A stretch of DNA of 52,210 nt from positions 1 through 52,210 of the IMG/VR virus record IMGVR_UViG_3300044515_000086, one strand, 5' to 3'. How positions within the stretch are numbered: position 1 is the stretch's first letter; every line of letters begins with the position of its first letter. This document shows, in pieces, positions 26,742-34,307 of this stretch. The notes beneath the pieces were generated by a model that had not been told where the DNA came from, ran no database searches, and saw nothing but the letters and a program-made list of their open reading frames with translations. The translations under genes and the position numbers were made by a program. This stretch comes from a virus.

Positions 26742-27308
26742 TTACGTCTGGGCTGACTTCGCGAGATTCGCGAGCGTGACGTCTTTCGCCTGGCTGCCGC
26801 TCGAGCTGCCGAAGTAGTACCCGAGAATGAGCATCAGCGCGGAATCGAGCGTGCCTAAGATGCGTCCGAGCACAACCCCGTCGATGCCTTTAGGTTGCCC
26901 CACGAAGAACATGCTGCCCTCGGCAACGAGCACCAGAATGATCACGACATAGGCGATGATCTTTGGCGTCGCATCCTTGACTACCATTTCGCGGCCGCGC
27001 GCACTCGCGGTATCCGCGTAGGCGAGCTGCTCCTCCTGCACGCCTAAGTCCGCCATGTGCTTTTGCAGATCCGCCTCGACCTGCTTGATCGCGAGCAGCG
27101 TTTGCGGGTCTCCCCCTAAAATGGCGCTCTCGATTTCCTTCTGTGTCGCGGGCGCGGGATTGCCGGACGCATCCTTTTTGCCGATGACCGCGCCGATGCC
27201 TTTGGCGAGCAGACTGCCGGCGAGGCCACCTAAGGGACCGCCGAGCGCCGTGCCTAAAGTGGGCGCCAGCGTACTAACGACACTCAAGGCCTCTTGGATG
27301 AGATTCAT
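26742..27308 (-). CDS. Holin-like protein of the 3TM (GTA_holin_3TM) family
   Basis: 188 residues. A Gly/Ala-rich N-terminal membrane segment (about 12-42) is followed by a helical cytoplasmic linker with the family motif (ADTASARGREMVVKDATPK) and two C-terminal membrane helices (about 118-140 and 148-168), ending in YYFGSSSGSQAKD. This matches the phage/GTA 3TM holin family (PF11351). It is far from the lysis cassette at 1-2 kb, so the phage may have two holins. Confidence 0.75.
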   Translation of the reverse strand: MNLIQEALSVVSTLAPTLGTALGGPLGGLAGSLLAKGIGAVIGKKDASGNPAPATQKEIESAILGGDPQTLLAIKQVEADLQKHMADLGVQEEQLAYADTASARGREMVVKDATPKIIAYVVIILVLVAEGSMFFVGQPKGIDGVVLGRILGTLDSALMLILGYYFGSSSGSQAKDVTLANLAKSAQT

Positions 27309-27325
27309 AAACCTTTTGACTCCTG

Positions 27326-28120
27326 TCAGCCCGGGATCACTTCGACCGTCATCGAGTCGAGGATCAGGTAATCGGTCGCGACCGAGGTCTGCAGAATCGC
27401 CTGCAGCGTTTGCGTAGCGCCGGTGTTGATCGCGAAGAGTTTCTGTGCGCCCGTGGCCGCGCCGAGCAAACCAGCGCTCTGCACCACTTGGGCGTTAGCA
27501 ACGCCGCTGTTGGTCAATTCGTTGGCGGCGACATAGGCGAGCGTCGTGGCAGTGGCCTCCGTGTGTCCCAATACGTTTTGCGTGCCGTACTGGATGATCA
27601 TGATTTTGTTGTTGACGTTGCCCGGGCAGCCCCACTGCGACCAGATTCGCAAGGTCCCGTTCGCGCCCATCGAACCGCCGGGAACGCTGTAGTTGGGGCC
27701 AACCTGCGAGGTGATGACGCCCGTATACGCGCCGGGCCCGGTCGTCGCAAACGCTATCGGGCTCGAGGGGATGTTCGGTTGCCCACTCACGTAGGTGTTG
27801 TTGAACACCGTGCCCACTGTCGCGGATGAGAACTGCGTGAAATACCAGCCAGCACTTGAACCAGCTGAAACGGCGGAGGCGGGCAAGAACAGATAGGCGT
27901 TTGGATACGTGACGGGAAGCGCGGTGCCTAACGTGATGGCGCCGTTGTTCGCCATCGAGCCCGTGGGCGAGATGATGAAGGGGATTGCGCTGGATGCGAA
28001 TTTGCGCACTCCGGGGACGGAGCTCACACCGGAACCGGAGATCTGCCCATGCAGGGAATTGACGGCGACGACGCTCACCAGGAGCGCGGCGAGAAGTCTT
28101 AAAGGTTTTGGGAAGCGCAT
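27326..28120 (-). CDS. Secreted-type beta-rich phage structural protein
   Basis: 264 residues. The N-terminus MRFPKPLRLLAALLVSVVA is a signal peptide (basic n-region and hydrophobic core, with cleavage likely after HGQ). The rest is Ser, Gly, Thr and Ala-rich with fibre-like beta composition. It precedes the 3TM holin gene. Like the 473-aa protein, it carries a secretion signal within a virion operon. Function unknown; capsid display or periplasmic action are both possible. Confidence 0.5.
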   Translation of the reverse strand: MRFPKPLRLLAALLVSVVAVNSLHGQISGSGVSSVPGVRKFASSAIPFIISPTGSMANNGAITLGTALPVTYPNAYLFLPASAVSAGSSAGWYFTQFSSATVGTVFNNTYVSGQPNIPSSPIAFATTGPGAYTGVITSQVGPNYSVPGGSMGANGTLRIWSQWGCPGNVNNKIMIIQYGTQNVLGHTEATATTLAYVAANELTNSGVANAQVVQSAGLLGAATGAQKLFAINTGATQTLQAILQTSVATDYLILDSMTVEVIPG

Positions 28121-28124
28121 CGCG

Positions 28125-28688
28125 TTAGTACCCCTTGCCCTGTTGCGCGGTGAGCGTGGCTTTGCCCGCGGCGTAGGCCGTGACCTTCAAGCGAAGCGCG
28201 CCGATCTGGAACGAGTAGTTTCCATCGAGCCGCCCGGGTGGCGCGCCAACGATCCCGCTGAGTGTGGCGTGATTGAACACTCGAAAGGATTGCACGAACC
28301 CGGTGCCGGCGGCAGAGCCTGCGTTCGCGACCGTGACGACATAATTGTTCGCATCGGTCACCGAGGCGATGTCGTAACTCGTGCCGACGGGCACGCCCCC
28401 GTCCCAAATGTTGCTGGCATCTTTGGCCGGGTTTGAGAGCAGGATGTTGTCTGCGGCGTTCAAATTGTGGCCGGGGTCGTTGATGGTGAGGTTGACACCG
28501 ACTCGCGTCAGGGTGACGGCGCGTGGGTTTTGCTGCGGATCATCGAGGGTGTGTTGCACGCCGGCGGTGAGATTTGCATCGACGCTGAAGGTCAGCGCGA
28601 GGCCTAAGCCAGGCGTTTCCATCATCGGGCCCGGGATCATCCAGGGCGAGGATCCGAGGGCGGCAAGCGTTTGCGAGGACAGATGCAT
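28125..28688 (-). CDS. First late-operon gene, structural protein, 187 aa
   Basis: Beta-rich protein (VTLTRVGVNLTINDPGHNL) with no enzyme motif. The ATG at 28688 is preceded by GAGGTG at 6 bases. The reading frame stays open upstream to 28889, but that stretch crosses a terminator and the transcript leader, so the shorter form is chosen. It is the first protein read from the late promoter after the leader terminator. No family recognised. Confidence 0.6.
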   Translation of the reverse strand: MHLSSQTLAALGSSPWMIPGPMMETPGLGLALTFSVDANLTAGVQHTLDDPQQNPRAVTLTRVGVNLTINDPGHNLNAADNILLSNPAKDASNIWDGGVPVGTSYDIASVTDANNYVVTVANAGSAAGTGFVQSFRVFNHATLSGIVGAPPGRLDGNYSFQIGALRLKVTAYAAGKATLTAQQGKGY

Positions 28689-28712
28689 GAGGCACACCTC
28701 GAGGCGAGAAAT

Positions 28713-28736
28713 AAAAACCCCGCGCAAAGGCGGGGC
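28713..28736 (-). terminator. Leader terminator in front of the late operon
   Basis: On the minus strand GCGGGG-type arms (28735-28730 and 28723-28718, six-base loop) are followed by five T (28717-28713). The same stem sequence occurs at 3579-3596. It lies between the late promoter candidate and the first late gene, so it must be bypassed for late expression, as lambda tR' is by Q. Confidence 0.75.
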
Positions 28737-28835
28737 GTAAGGGACCGGAACCTGGCAAAGCTCCGGCTTGGGGGTACCCCATCGACGAACGAGGGAGCGT
28801 TCAGACGACGTGGGAATAAGCCTCCCAAGAACGAC

Positions 28836-28881
28836 AAAGGCCCACCAAGATCGCTCCTGGAAGGCCTTTTTGGCTGGTGGG
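28836..28881. promoter_or_regulatory. Nested inverted repeats in late leader
   Basis: Two pairs of arms overlap and exclude each other: AAAGGCC (28836-28842) with GGCCTTT (28863-28869), and CCCACCA (28841-28847) with TGGTGGG (28875-28881). A perfect palindrome GGGGTACCCC lies further on at 28771-28780. They fall in the 250-bp gap between the Q-like gene and the late operon. They could be antitermination signals or alternative RNA hairpins. The region holds no gene. Confidence 0.4.
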
Positions 28882-28899
28882 TACACCAACGTTGCCAGA

Positions 28900-28929
28900 T
28901 TTCTACGCTAAGTGTTCGGACAAAGTCAA
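28900..28929 (-). promoter_or_regulatory. Candidate late promoter (PR'-like)
   Basis: On the minus strand TTGACT (28929-28924) and TAGAAA (28905-28900) are separated by 18 bases. It starts inside the gap just downstream of the Q-like gene and points at the late operon, as PR' does in lambda. The -35 is near consensus; the -10 is fair. Confidence 0.5.
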
Positions 28930-28939
28930 CTGCTTGGCC

Positions 28940-29470
28940 TTAAGGTTCCACCCAAAATGTGACGGGCAGCCCTATTTCCACGAACCTGCCGAGGTAGTAC
29001 GCGAGCACCAAACGTCGTTCCTCGTACACGGCCTGGCGCCGGCTGATCCTAAGCGCATCGGCCATTTCTTGCACGGTGTAGGCAGCGCGATACCACAGCA
29101 TCGCGAAGGAGCGCGCCCAGACTGGGGAGGATTGCACGGTGGCATCGACCAGCAAGGATTCACGATCGTCGAGCGCCGGAACCACTTCCGCTGTGCGCGC
29201 GATCAGTGTCACCTCAGCCATGCTCGGCACCGCAGGTCCACTGCCATGGGTCACTGCCCAACGTTCGAGCAGGCGATCGGCCGGGCGCAGGCGAGGATCG
29301 GTGGCACTCGGCCGATTGATCACCCGCGCTTCTTCGGGCGACAACTGACGCCGGCGCGGCAGCTCGATGCGCATATCTGGCGCATCAAGGATGGTCTGCC
29401 GTGGCCGCAGCGCCACCGCACTGTGCATCACGTACGGTCTTGGCTTCCGTGCCACGTTCGCTTCAGCCAT
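28940..29470 (-). CDS. Q-like late antiterminator / ArpU-type regulator
   Basis: 176 residues. The C-terminal half (about 108-165) has a sigma-region-4-like helix-turn-helix: MLWYRAAYTVQEMADALRI followed by SRRQAVYEERRLVLAYYLG. This arrangement is found in phage Q and ArpU-type late regulators. The Arg/Pro-rich N-terminal third is probably disordered. It is the last gene before the late promoter and leader terminator, the position of lambda Q. It should let polymerase read through into the late genes; assigned by domain and synteny. Confidence 0.7.
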   Translation of the reverse strand: MAEANVARKPRPYVMHSAVALRPRQTILDAPDMRIELPRRRQLSPEEARVINRPSATDPRLRPADRLLERWAVTHGSGPAVPSMAEVTLIARTAEVVPALDDRESLLVDATVQSSPVWARSFAMLWYRAAYTVQEMADALRISRRQAVYEERRLVLAYYLGRFVEIGLPVTFWVEP

Positions 29471-29789
29471 TGCGCGGCACGCTGCCGCGGGCGATTTCGA
29501 TCTGCGGCGTGCCCCTCATCTGCTCGACTTCGGTGAGCAGTTTATTGCGCAGCCTCACCGTCAAGGCCTGCGGATCCACCACGCCCGTTTCGACCAGGGC
29601 CTCGAACAGCACTTCGATGCGCACATTGGCGAGCTCGAGGTCGACGAAGAGTTGCATCGGATTGATTTGCATCATGCCGTTCGGTGTGGTGTTGAGCTTC
29701 ACCAACGCCTCGGCGTGTTGCGTGATGGCTTCGGCGAGACCGGTAGATTGCGGTGGCTGGGTCGCTGCGCCATTGGTTCGTTCTGTCAT
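29463..29789 (-). CDS. Hypothetical protein, 108 aa
   Basis: Helical soluble protein with an acidic middle (MQLFVDLELANVRIEVLFEA) and a basic C-terminus. It overlaps the Q-like gene by 8 bp and the previous gene by 4 bp (ATGA). Early-right operon member of unknown function. Confidence 0.55.
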   Translation of the reverse strand: MTERTNGAATQPPQSTGLAEAITQHAEALVKLNTTPNGMMQINPMQLFVDLELANVRIEVLFEALVETGVVDPQALTVRLRNKLLTEVEQMRGTPQIEIARGSVPRNG

Positions 29790-29932
29790 GTCGATGAATC
29801 TCCCTCGGCTGGTTTACTCGCTTCAAGTACTCGCAGATCATTGGCCGCATCCGATACACCGTGCCAGTCGCCCTCCTCGGTTTTCATCTTGAGGTAGGCG
29901 AGGAGAACTGCGTATCGCTGCGCATAGGTCAC
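29786..29932 (-). CDS. 48-residue protein, early-right operon
   Basis: Starts GTG overlapping the RusA stop (GTGA) and begins MTYAQRYAVLLAYLKMKTEE; helical and acidic. It also overlaps the following gene (ATGA). Longer readings in this frame lie inside rusA and are rejected. Function unknown. Confidence 0.5.
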   Translation of the reverse strand: MTYAQRYAVLLAYLKMKTEEGDWHGVSDAANDLRVLEASKPAEGDSST

Positions 29933-30438
29933 GCGATCACCGTGATCTCGATGATTGCCCCACAGGCCTCGAGCGCATCCGGATCCTCGCCTGGATACAC
30001 TTTCGCCAGGCGTGTGTACTCGGTGATGCGCGCATCGTCGGTCCAGATCCCGGCGTCGGTGAGCGCATCCTCGGTCGAGCGCGCAAGCTTCGAGACATCC
30101 GGCTTGCGCATCGGATACAGGCGCCGGCGCTTCGGTGCCGAGGCGGGTTTCGGCACGGTGAAGATCATGCGCACGGCCAGCGGTCCGTCCAAGGGCGGCG
30201 CGCCATTGCGTACCAGGAGCGCCGCTTCCTTGACGTCGTTGCGCCACGGGCGAACCTTCTTCGAGCTCTCCGCCATGATGCCGTGTGTACGCCCATCCTT
30301 GCCGACGAAGGTGCCCTTGAACGCCTTCGAACCTTGCGGCGCCGGCGAGCCGTACACGACGATGCGATAGCTCGGCGGGATATGCATCAGAGCTGGCTCT
30401 TGACTCACGAACAGGTCAGCCATTGCGAGCGTCTGCAC
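29929..30438 (-). CDS. rusA: RusA-family Holliday junction resolvase
   Basis: 169 residues. The family core is present: YGSPAPQGSKAFKGT near the N-terminus, RPWRNDVKEAA, and the acidic catalytic block KPDVSKLARSTEDALTDAG then WTDDARI. RusA cleaves branched DNA, clearing junctions before packaging. The GTG start at 30438 has GGAGA six bases upstream; ATG at 30423 is an alternative. RusA next to Q is a recurring lambdoid arrangement. Confidence 0.85.
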   Translation of the reverse strand: MQTLAMADLFVSQEPALMHIPPSYRIVVYGSPAPQGSKAFKGTFVGKDGRTHGIMAESSKKVRPWRNDVKEAALLVRNGAPPLDGPLAVRMIFTVPKPASAPKRRRLYPMRKPDVSKLARSTEDALTDAGIWTDDARITEYTRLAKVYPGEDPDALEACGAIIEITVIA

Positions 30439-30440
30439 AA

Positions 30441-30818
30441 TCAGTCTCCGTGCCCGAGCGCGGCCGCGGTGGCGGCATCGGACAGGCGCTGTTTCAGCAG
30501 GTAGCCCTCGAGCAGCCAGATCTTATCCACCGCATGGCCACGCGCGATCTTGCGGCCGAGCTCGGCGTCGAAGTTCTCAGGTGACGCGCACGCTGATTCG
30601 CCCGTTACGGTGAAGCCGTTGACGAGCACCAGGACGCAGATCGTCAGCAACTGCAGTGACGGCGATGATTCTCCAGGCGTGTCCTTCAGTGCAGCGGCCG
30701 CGGTGAACGAGTACTCCTCGGCAATCGTCGCCTCGATCTGTGCCGGCGTCACGCGAGGTGCGATCAAACCCTTGGTCTGGATCTCCTGCTCGATCGCGCC
30801 GTCTGTCGGTGTGTTCAT
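30441..30818 (-). CDS. Gp49-like (Phage_gp49_66) protein
   Basis: 125 residues. Strong resemblance to the gp49/gp66 phage family: GLIAPRVTPAQIEATIAEE, then CVLVLVNGFTVTGESACASP and FDAELGRKIARGHAVDKIW ending GYLLKQRL. Family function unknown, though the proteins often lie near replication or recombination genes. The ATG at 30818 has GGGAG eight bases upstream. An in-frame upstream reading to 31211 is rejected because it lies inside the next gene. Confidence 0.85.
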   Translation of the reverse strand: MNTPTDGAIEQEIQTKGLIAPRVTPAQIEATIAEEYSFTAAAALKDTPGESSPSLQLLTICVLVLVNGFTVTGESACASPENFDAELGRKIARGHAVDKIWLLEGYLLKQRLSDAATAAALGHGD

Positions 30819-30859
30819 GAGAAATTCTCCCTCGTGTTTTAACCTGTTTAAAGCCGTTT

Positions 30860-31573
30860 TCAGTTCACCGCATCGCCGGATATAGATCGCGCTGGCGCGC
30901 GCTTCGGGGGCTTGCGCTCTGTGTCGCCTGGCCCATCGCCGTTCACATGCGCGTCCTCGAGGGCTTGCGCGATCGCGACCTCGCGAAGCCGAGCCTTCTC
31001 GCGCTCCTCCTCCGGCGTCCCGACTGCATCCGCGTCCGATGATTCCGCAGAGGCTTTCGCTGCCGGCGGCTCGAGCGGCAACTGCTGCTGCGCCTTGTCG
31101 GCCTTGATGCGCAGCTTTCCGCTGCTCAATTGCACCGCGATCTCCTGCTTCTGGTATTCCTGCAGCAGCAAGTTTCCATCGCCGATGCCGGGCTTCACGT
31201 ACAGCTGGCACTCGATCAGCGTGTAACCGCCATCCTCAAAGCCGACGAGCTCGATGTCCGACACGCGACAGTCCTCGAAGGTGAGCTCCTCACCACCGAG
31301 ATGCAGCTCGGACGCGACGCCCACGTACACCTCGCCATGCAAAGCGATCGGTGTGCACCTGCGCGCCCAGGCCTGCGCCACCACTCCTGTCCCGAGCGCC
31401 GCCCAGCAGCTGCGATCAAACTCCTGGCCCATGAGCGCAACCGCTTGCTCGCGCGGCACGCGCAGTTTCAATGGCAGCGTGAATCCGGTGATCAGATCCT
31501 CATCACCGTGCTTCTCCAAATTGTTCGAGATCTTGCCCATCTGGGCGTGTTCATCCGTCAGTGCCAATGTCAT
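30860..31573 (-). CDS. Conserved phage protein, early-right operon, 237 aa
   Basis: It starts MTLALTDEHAQMGKISNNLEK and has a beta-rich middle (LPLKLRVPREQAVALMG) and a charged, probably disordered C-terminal third. Proteins of this kind accompany replication genes in several temperate phages, but the function is not known to me. The ATG at 31573 follows AAGGGGAA. A longer form from 31645 is disfavoured because it overlaps the P-like gene. Confidence 0.55.
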   Translation of the reverse strand: MTLALTDEHAQMGKISNNLEKHGDEDLITGFTLPLKLRVPREQAVALMGQEFDRSCWAALGTGVVAQAWARRCTPIALHGEVYVGVASELHLGGEELTFEDCRVSDIELVGFEDGGYTLIECQLYVKPGIGDGNLLLQEYQKQEIAVQLSSGKLRIKADKAQQQLPLEPPAAKASAESSDADAVGTPEEEREKARLREVAIAQALEDAHVNGDGPGDTERKPPKRAPARSISGDAVN

Positions 31574-31638
31574 CGTGCTTCCCCTTGTCGTTTTACCCAC
31601 CATTTCCCACCCACTCGGGCAGGTCGCGCCATTTCCAA

Positions 31639-32238
31639 TTACCACCCGCCCATTCCAGGCAAGCCCTGCTGTACTGCTTCCGCATTGGCCTGCTGATGCC
31701 GATTAGCTGGACGCCGAAAACTTCGCATCACGATGCGATACACCTCGGTGTCGGCTTGCATCGCGGCCACGCTGAAACCGAGTCGTTTCCCGTCATCCAG
31801 ATCGATCACGACCCCGGTACATTCCGCGCATTTCTCCGTGCCCCTGGGCCGCGTCGCATCCCACCATTCGCGATAGACATACGACCACGGCCTGGAATTG
31901 ATCCAAAACTTCTTCGGATCGTTGATGCCGTCGTACAGGTGGCGCAGCTTCAGCATCGCGTACTCGCAAAGCTGTTCCTGCAAAGTTGCGACAGGTTTGG
32001 TCTGCGAGAGCGGCATGTTCGAGCAGGCCTGCGTGAACTGACCGAGCGTCGGCGGATGAATTGGCGTGATCCCGATGACCGCCCTGATGCCGTAGGCAAT
32101 TTGTTCGTCCGTCAGATCATCGATCGCGTCTTGCCAAGGTTTCGGCATATCCGCGCCGTAGGCTTCCGCGACGCGCGTGCCGTAACTTTGAATCAGCCGA
32201 TCCCACACCCTATCGCCACGTTTATTTTTAGTGGCCAT
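31639..32238 (-). CDS. P-like replication protein (helicase loader candidate)
   Basis: 199 residues. The N-terminal half (VWDRLIQSYGTRVAEAYG to LGQFTQACS) resembles the lambda P / replisome-loader class that recruits DnaB to the origin. A CAEC pair in the second half may bind zinc. It overlaps the O-like gene by 11 bp, the O-P order of lambda. Family assignment rests mainly on context. Confidence 0.6.
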   Translation of the reverse strand: MATKNKRGDRVWDRLIQSYGTRVAEAYGADMPKPWQDAIDDLTDEQIAYGIRAVIGITPIHPPTLGQFTQACSNMPLSQTKPVATLQEQLCEYAMLKLRHLYDGINDPKKFWINSRPWSYVYREWWDATRPRGTEKCAECTGVVIDLDDGKRLGFSVAAMQADTEVYRIVMRSFRRPANRHQQANAEAVQQGLPGMGGW

Positions 32239-33079
32239 TTCTTCGCATCGCCTGTATTTGATCGAAGCGGGTAGGTTTCGGCGCGCTTCTCGCCTTCGCG
32301 TCCTTAGCGTCCTTCAGCACCCAGGATTGCCAGGTTTTGTCCCAATTGAGTTTCGTGGCGCCCGTCGGCTTGTTGCTCCAGTACAGCGTGAAGGCCTCGA
32401 ACGTCGAGTCCGGCTCGACGCCTTTCGCGATCGCGTAGTCCCGACGCTCCGCAGTCAGAACAAAATCCTCCGGGATGCGTGAACCGCGAATGGGCTTCGG
32501 TGCCGTGGTGGGGACTTGCGAAGCAAGTGCGTCCCCGACCAGGGGGCGGGAATCAGGTATCAGGTATCCGGAATCCGGAATCAGGGATCCGGAATCAGGA
32601 GTCAGGAATCCGGAATCCGGAATCAGCCGGGTTTTACCCTCAACGGTAGGGGGTGACAACGCAACTTTACTGGGCTTTACCCCCGACGATGACGCGTCTT
32701 TGACGTCAGAACCCAGGGTTTCGGTTTGATGATTGACCCCATTGCCTAGGGTTTTGGGTCCAGCTGGGATGGTCGATGGTGGCTCTTTATAGTGCGGATT
32801 TTGGTGCTTCCAGAACATCACAACCTGGATGTACGCCTTGCCATCGATCGAATAGCGGTAGATAAACTCGTTCTCGGTAAGCCAGGCGAGCGATCGTTCG
32901 GTGGTCTCGAATCCGCGCCCCGGATTGATGGCCATGTGAATTTTCGCCGGCCGATCCTCAAGGCGCCCTTCCCTGTCGGCCGCGCACCACAGGCCCTCGA
33001 AGATCACGGTGTAGAGCGGATCAGCGACCGCGAGCAGCTCGTTCGTGAAGATCGCCGGCTTGAGATTGCGGGCCCTCAT
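32228..33079 (-). CDS. O-like replication initiator containing origin iterons
   Basis: 283 residues. The N-terminal 100 form a winged-helix-type domain of the phage O / DnaD-like group: [39 protein letters not shown]. Next is a low-complexity stretch of four 7-residue repeats (LIPDSGF, LTPDSGS, LIPDSGY, LIPDSRP) coded by eleven tandem heptamers. The C-terminal domain (about 195-270) should contact partners. Lambda O likewise binds iterons inside its own gene. Replication role well supported by layout, repeats and the following P-like gene. Confidence 0.75.
   Translation of the reverse strand: MRARNLKPAIFTNELLAVADPLYTVIFEGLWCAADREGRLEDRPAKIHMAINPGRGFETTERSLAWLTENEFIYRYSIDGKAYIQVVMFWKHQNPHYKEPPSTIPAGPKTLGNGVNHQTETLGSDVKDASSSGVKPSKVALSPPTVEGKTRLIPDSGFLTPDSGSLIPDSGYLIPDSRPLVGDALASQVPTTAPKPIRGSRIPEDFVLTAERRDYAIAKGVEPDSTFEAFTLYWSNKPTGATKLNWDKTWQSWVLKDAKDAKARSAPKPTRFDQIQAMRRNGH
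32549..32625. repeat. Eleven tandem 7-bp repeats, candidate replication origin
   Basis: Consensus GGAATCM (variants GGTATCA, GGTATCC, GGGATCC, GGAGTCA), repeated head to tail without interruption inside the O-like gene. Because 7 is not a multiple of 3, the tract encodes a 7-residue peptide repeat. Position inside the initiator gene parallels the lambda origin iterons. Confidence 0.8.
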
Positions 33080-33585
33080 CGCGTCGCATCCGGCGCGCGA
33101 GGCCGCAGAGCGTAAAGTCGCTTAAGCGAGATTTCGTCGTGATTGCAAATCCCAGCTTCTGGAGCATGATCGCAAATCTGACCTACTCCGTCAGAGTCCC
33201 TAATCGCAAAACCTATGGAAATTCCGAGTCCGTGATACCAGGAGCGAACGCGTATGGTTTCGGGACTATTAATCTGCGCAGCCTTCGCTTCCGCATAACC
33301 CACGATTATTTCGATAGATCGCTGGTCAAGGATCGCGAGCGCCTCGTTCAGCGCATTTCGGAACCGGTGATCGACTTCATGACACTCTTCGCAAAGACAG
33401 ATCAGTTCGTGGTCTTCGTATTCCCACGGCATCGCGCCCTTGCGATAGAGTTTGTGATGAACGTGCAGCGTCTTTTCCGCCGATTGGCAATTGTGGCACT
33501 TGAAATCAGCCTTCCCGAGTACCTCCAATCGCCGGCGTTGCCAGCGCGGATCTCGCAACAATTCGATATAGGTCAGTTTTCTCAT
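33076..33585 (-). CDS. HNH nuclease-like protein
   Basis: 169 residues from ATG 33585. The HNH motif lies in the first 75: a CHNC knuckle (C30, C33), the catalytic [10 protein letters not shown] (H41-H44), [16 protein letters not shown] (second zinc pair and final His). The remaining 90 residues are of unknown fold. GAGGGG precedes the ATG, which overlaps the stop of the zinc-finger ORF (ATGA). It could be a homing or packaging-type nuclease; context favours an early DNA-metabolism role. Confidence 0.75.
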   Translation of the reverse strand: MRKLTYIELLRDPRWQRRRLEVLGKADFKCHNCQSAEKTLHVHHKLYRKGAMPWEYEDHELICLCEECHEVDHRFRNALNEALAILDQRSIEIIVGYAEAKAAQINSPETIRVRSWYHGLGISIGFAIRDSDGVGQICDHAPEAGICNHDEISLKRLYALRPRAPDATR

Positions 33586-33749
33586 CGGCCCCTCGCCGGT
33601 AGTGGCTTGATTTGCCGAAGAGGCTGCGCGAACATCTCTTTGACGCAATGGACCACGCACTCGTCACAGACGAAAACGGATGGGCCTGCGACCAGGTGTT
33701 GAACGTCCTGTTCGCTCTTTCCGCAAAATGAGCAATAATTTAGCTTCAC
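33582..33749 (-). CDS. 55-residue ClpX-type C4 zinc-finger protein
   Basis: GTG start (33749), beginning [20 protein letters not shown] and continuing to VFVCDECV. The cysteines C6, C9, C28 and C31 have the spacing of the zinc domain of ClpX (C-x2-C-x18-C-x2-C). The stop overlaps the HNH start (ATGA), so the two are coupled. No ATPase is attached. It might bind ClpX substrates or adaptors. No strong SD is visible before the GTG. Confidence 0.65.
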   Translation of the reverse strand: MKLNYCSFCGKSEQDVQHLVAGPSVFVCDECVVHCVKEMFAQPLRQIKPLPARGR

Positions 33750-33802
33750 GTCGGCGCCATCCGACGGCCGAGCACGGTTTCAGCCGATACCTGACAGCCA
33801 GC

Positions 33803-33835
33803 TTGACGGGCAGGCTTGCAGTGCGGTGGTATATA
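33803..33835 (+). promoter_or_regulatory. Promoter for the lipoprotein gene (extended -10)
   Basis: Reads TGG followed by TATATA (33830-33835), an extended -10 of the TGnTATATA type, with a TTGACG at 33803-33808, though the 21-base spacing is longer than usual. It faces the lipoprotein ATG at 33878, with GGAAG just before that start. Confidence 0.5.
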
Positions 33836-33877
33836 GTTGGCTTGGGTACGACGCCCAAAACACACGGAAGTTTGCCG

Positions 33878-34171
33878 ATGCGCTACCTGCTCCTTACCGC
33901 CCTGCTCGCTCTCGCCGGCTGCGTCACCTCGCCCGTCATGCCACTCGACGACGGCAGCTATCTGGTCTCTATGCACACGGCGTTTAGCATCACGCCCAAG
34001 GGCACGCTCATCGAAAAAGCGGCGATCGAGGCGCAGGCTTTCTGCGCTAAAAGCGGCAAGGACGCTCTCGTCAAAAACTCGCAGGCCACGGGCATATTTG
34101 GCGTGACGAGCAAGAATGCCAACGTGGTGTTTACGTGCGTCGCGCCCACGAAGCCGGGCGAGCGGCAGTAG
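33878..34171 (+). CDS. Small lipoprotein, moron-like
   Basis: 97 residues. MRYLLLTALLALAGC is a lipoprotein signal with lipobox LAGC (Cys 15), so the mature protein should be membrane-anchored. The body has one pair of Cys (FCAKSG and VFTCVAP) likely to form a disulfide. ATG at 33878 with GGAAG at 8 bases. It is transcribed against the early-right operon from its own promoter. Such isolated lipoprotein genes in prophages often act in lysogens, for example in superinfection exclusion; that role is inference. Confidence 0.65.
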   Translation: MRYLLLTALLALAGCVTSPVMPLDDGSYLVSMHTAFSITPKGTLIEKAAIEAQAFCAKSGKDALVKNSQATGIFGVTSKNANVVFTCVAPTKPGERQ

Positions 34172-34174
34172 CGT

Positions 34175-34276
34175 ATGGATCGAAGCGATTGGATTAGGGT
34201 GGCCTGCACGCTGGCGATTGTTGCGACGCTTATTGGCTGTGCGTGGCGGATCGGCTATGAACTCTCTTGGATCTAG
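34175..34276 (+). CDS. 33-residue single-helix membrane protein
   Basis: Starts MDRSDWIRVACTLAIVATL and is one hydrophobic helix. ATG is 3 bp after the lipoprotein stop on the same strand, so the two are likely made together. Too short for most gene finders. Function unknown. Confidence 0.45.
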   Translation: MDRSDWIRVACTLAIVATLIGCAWRIGYELSWI

Positions 34277-34307
34277 AGGGACCTCGAGCAGCTGCAGCGC
34301 TGACATC

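Noticed and set aside
28689-28889. Longer first late gene reading from 28889
   Set aside because: It crosses the leader terminator; the ATG at 28688 has its own SD.
28780-28900. tRNA gene in the late leader
   Set aside because: Hairpins are present, but there is no T-loop GTTC-type motif, anticodon arm or cloverleaf fit that I could draw.
30818-31211. Longer N-terminus for the Gp49-like gene
   Set aside because: The extension lies inside the 237-aa gene, is Arg/Gly/Ala-rich noise, and the internal ATG has a good SD.
32549-32625. CRISPR-like array
   Set aside because: Units are only 7 bp, contiguous and without spacers, and they lie inside a coding frame.
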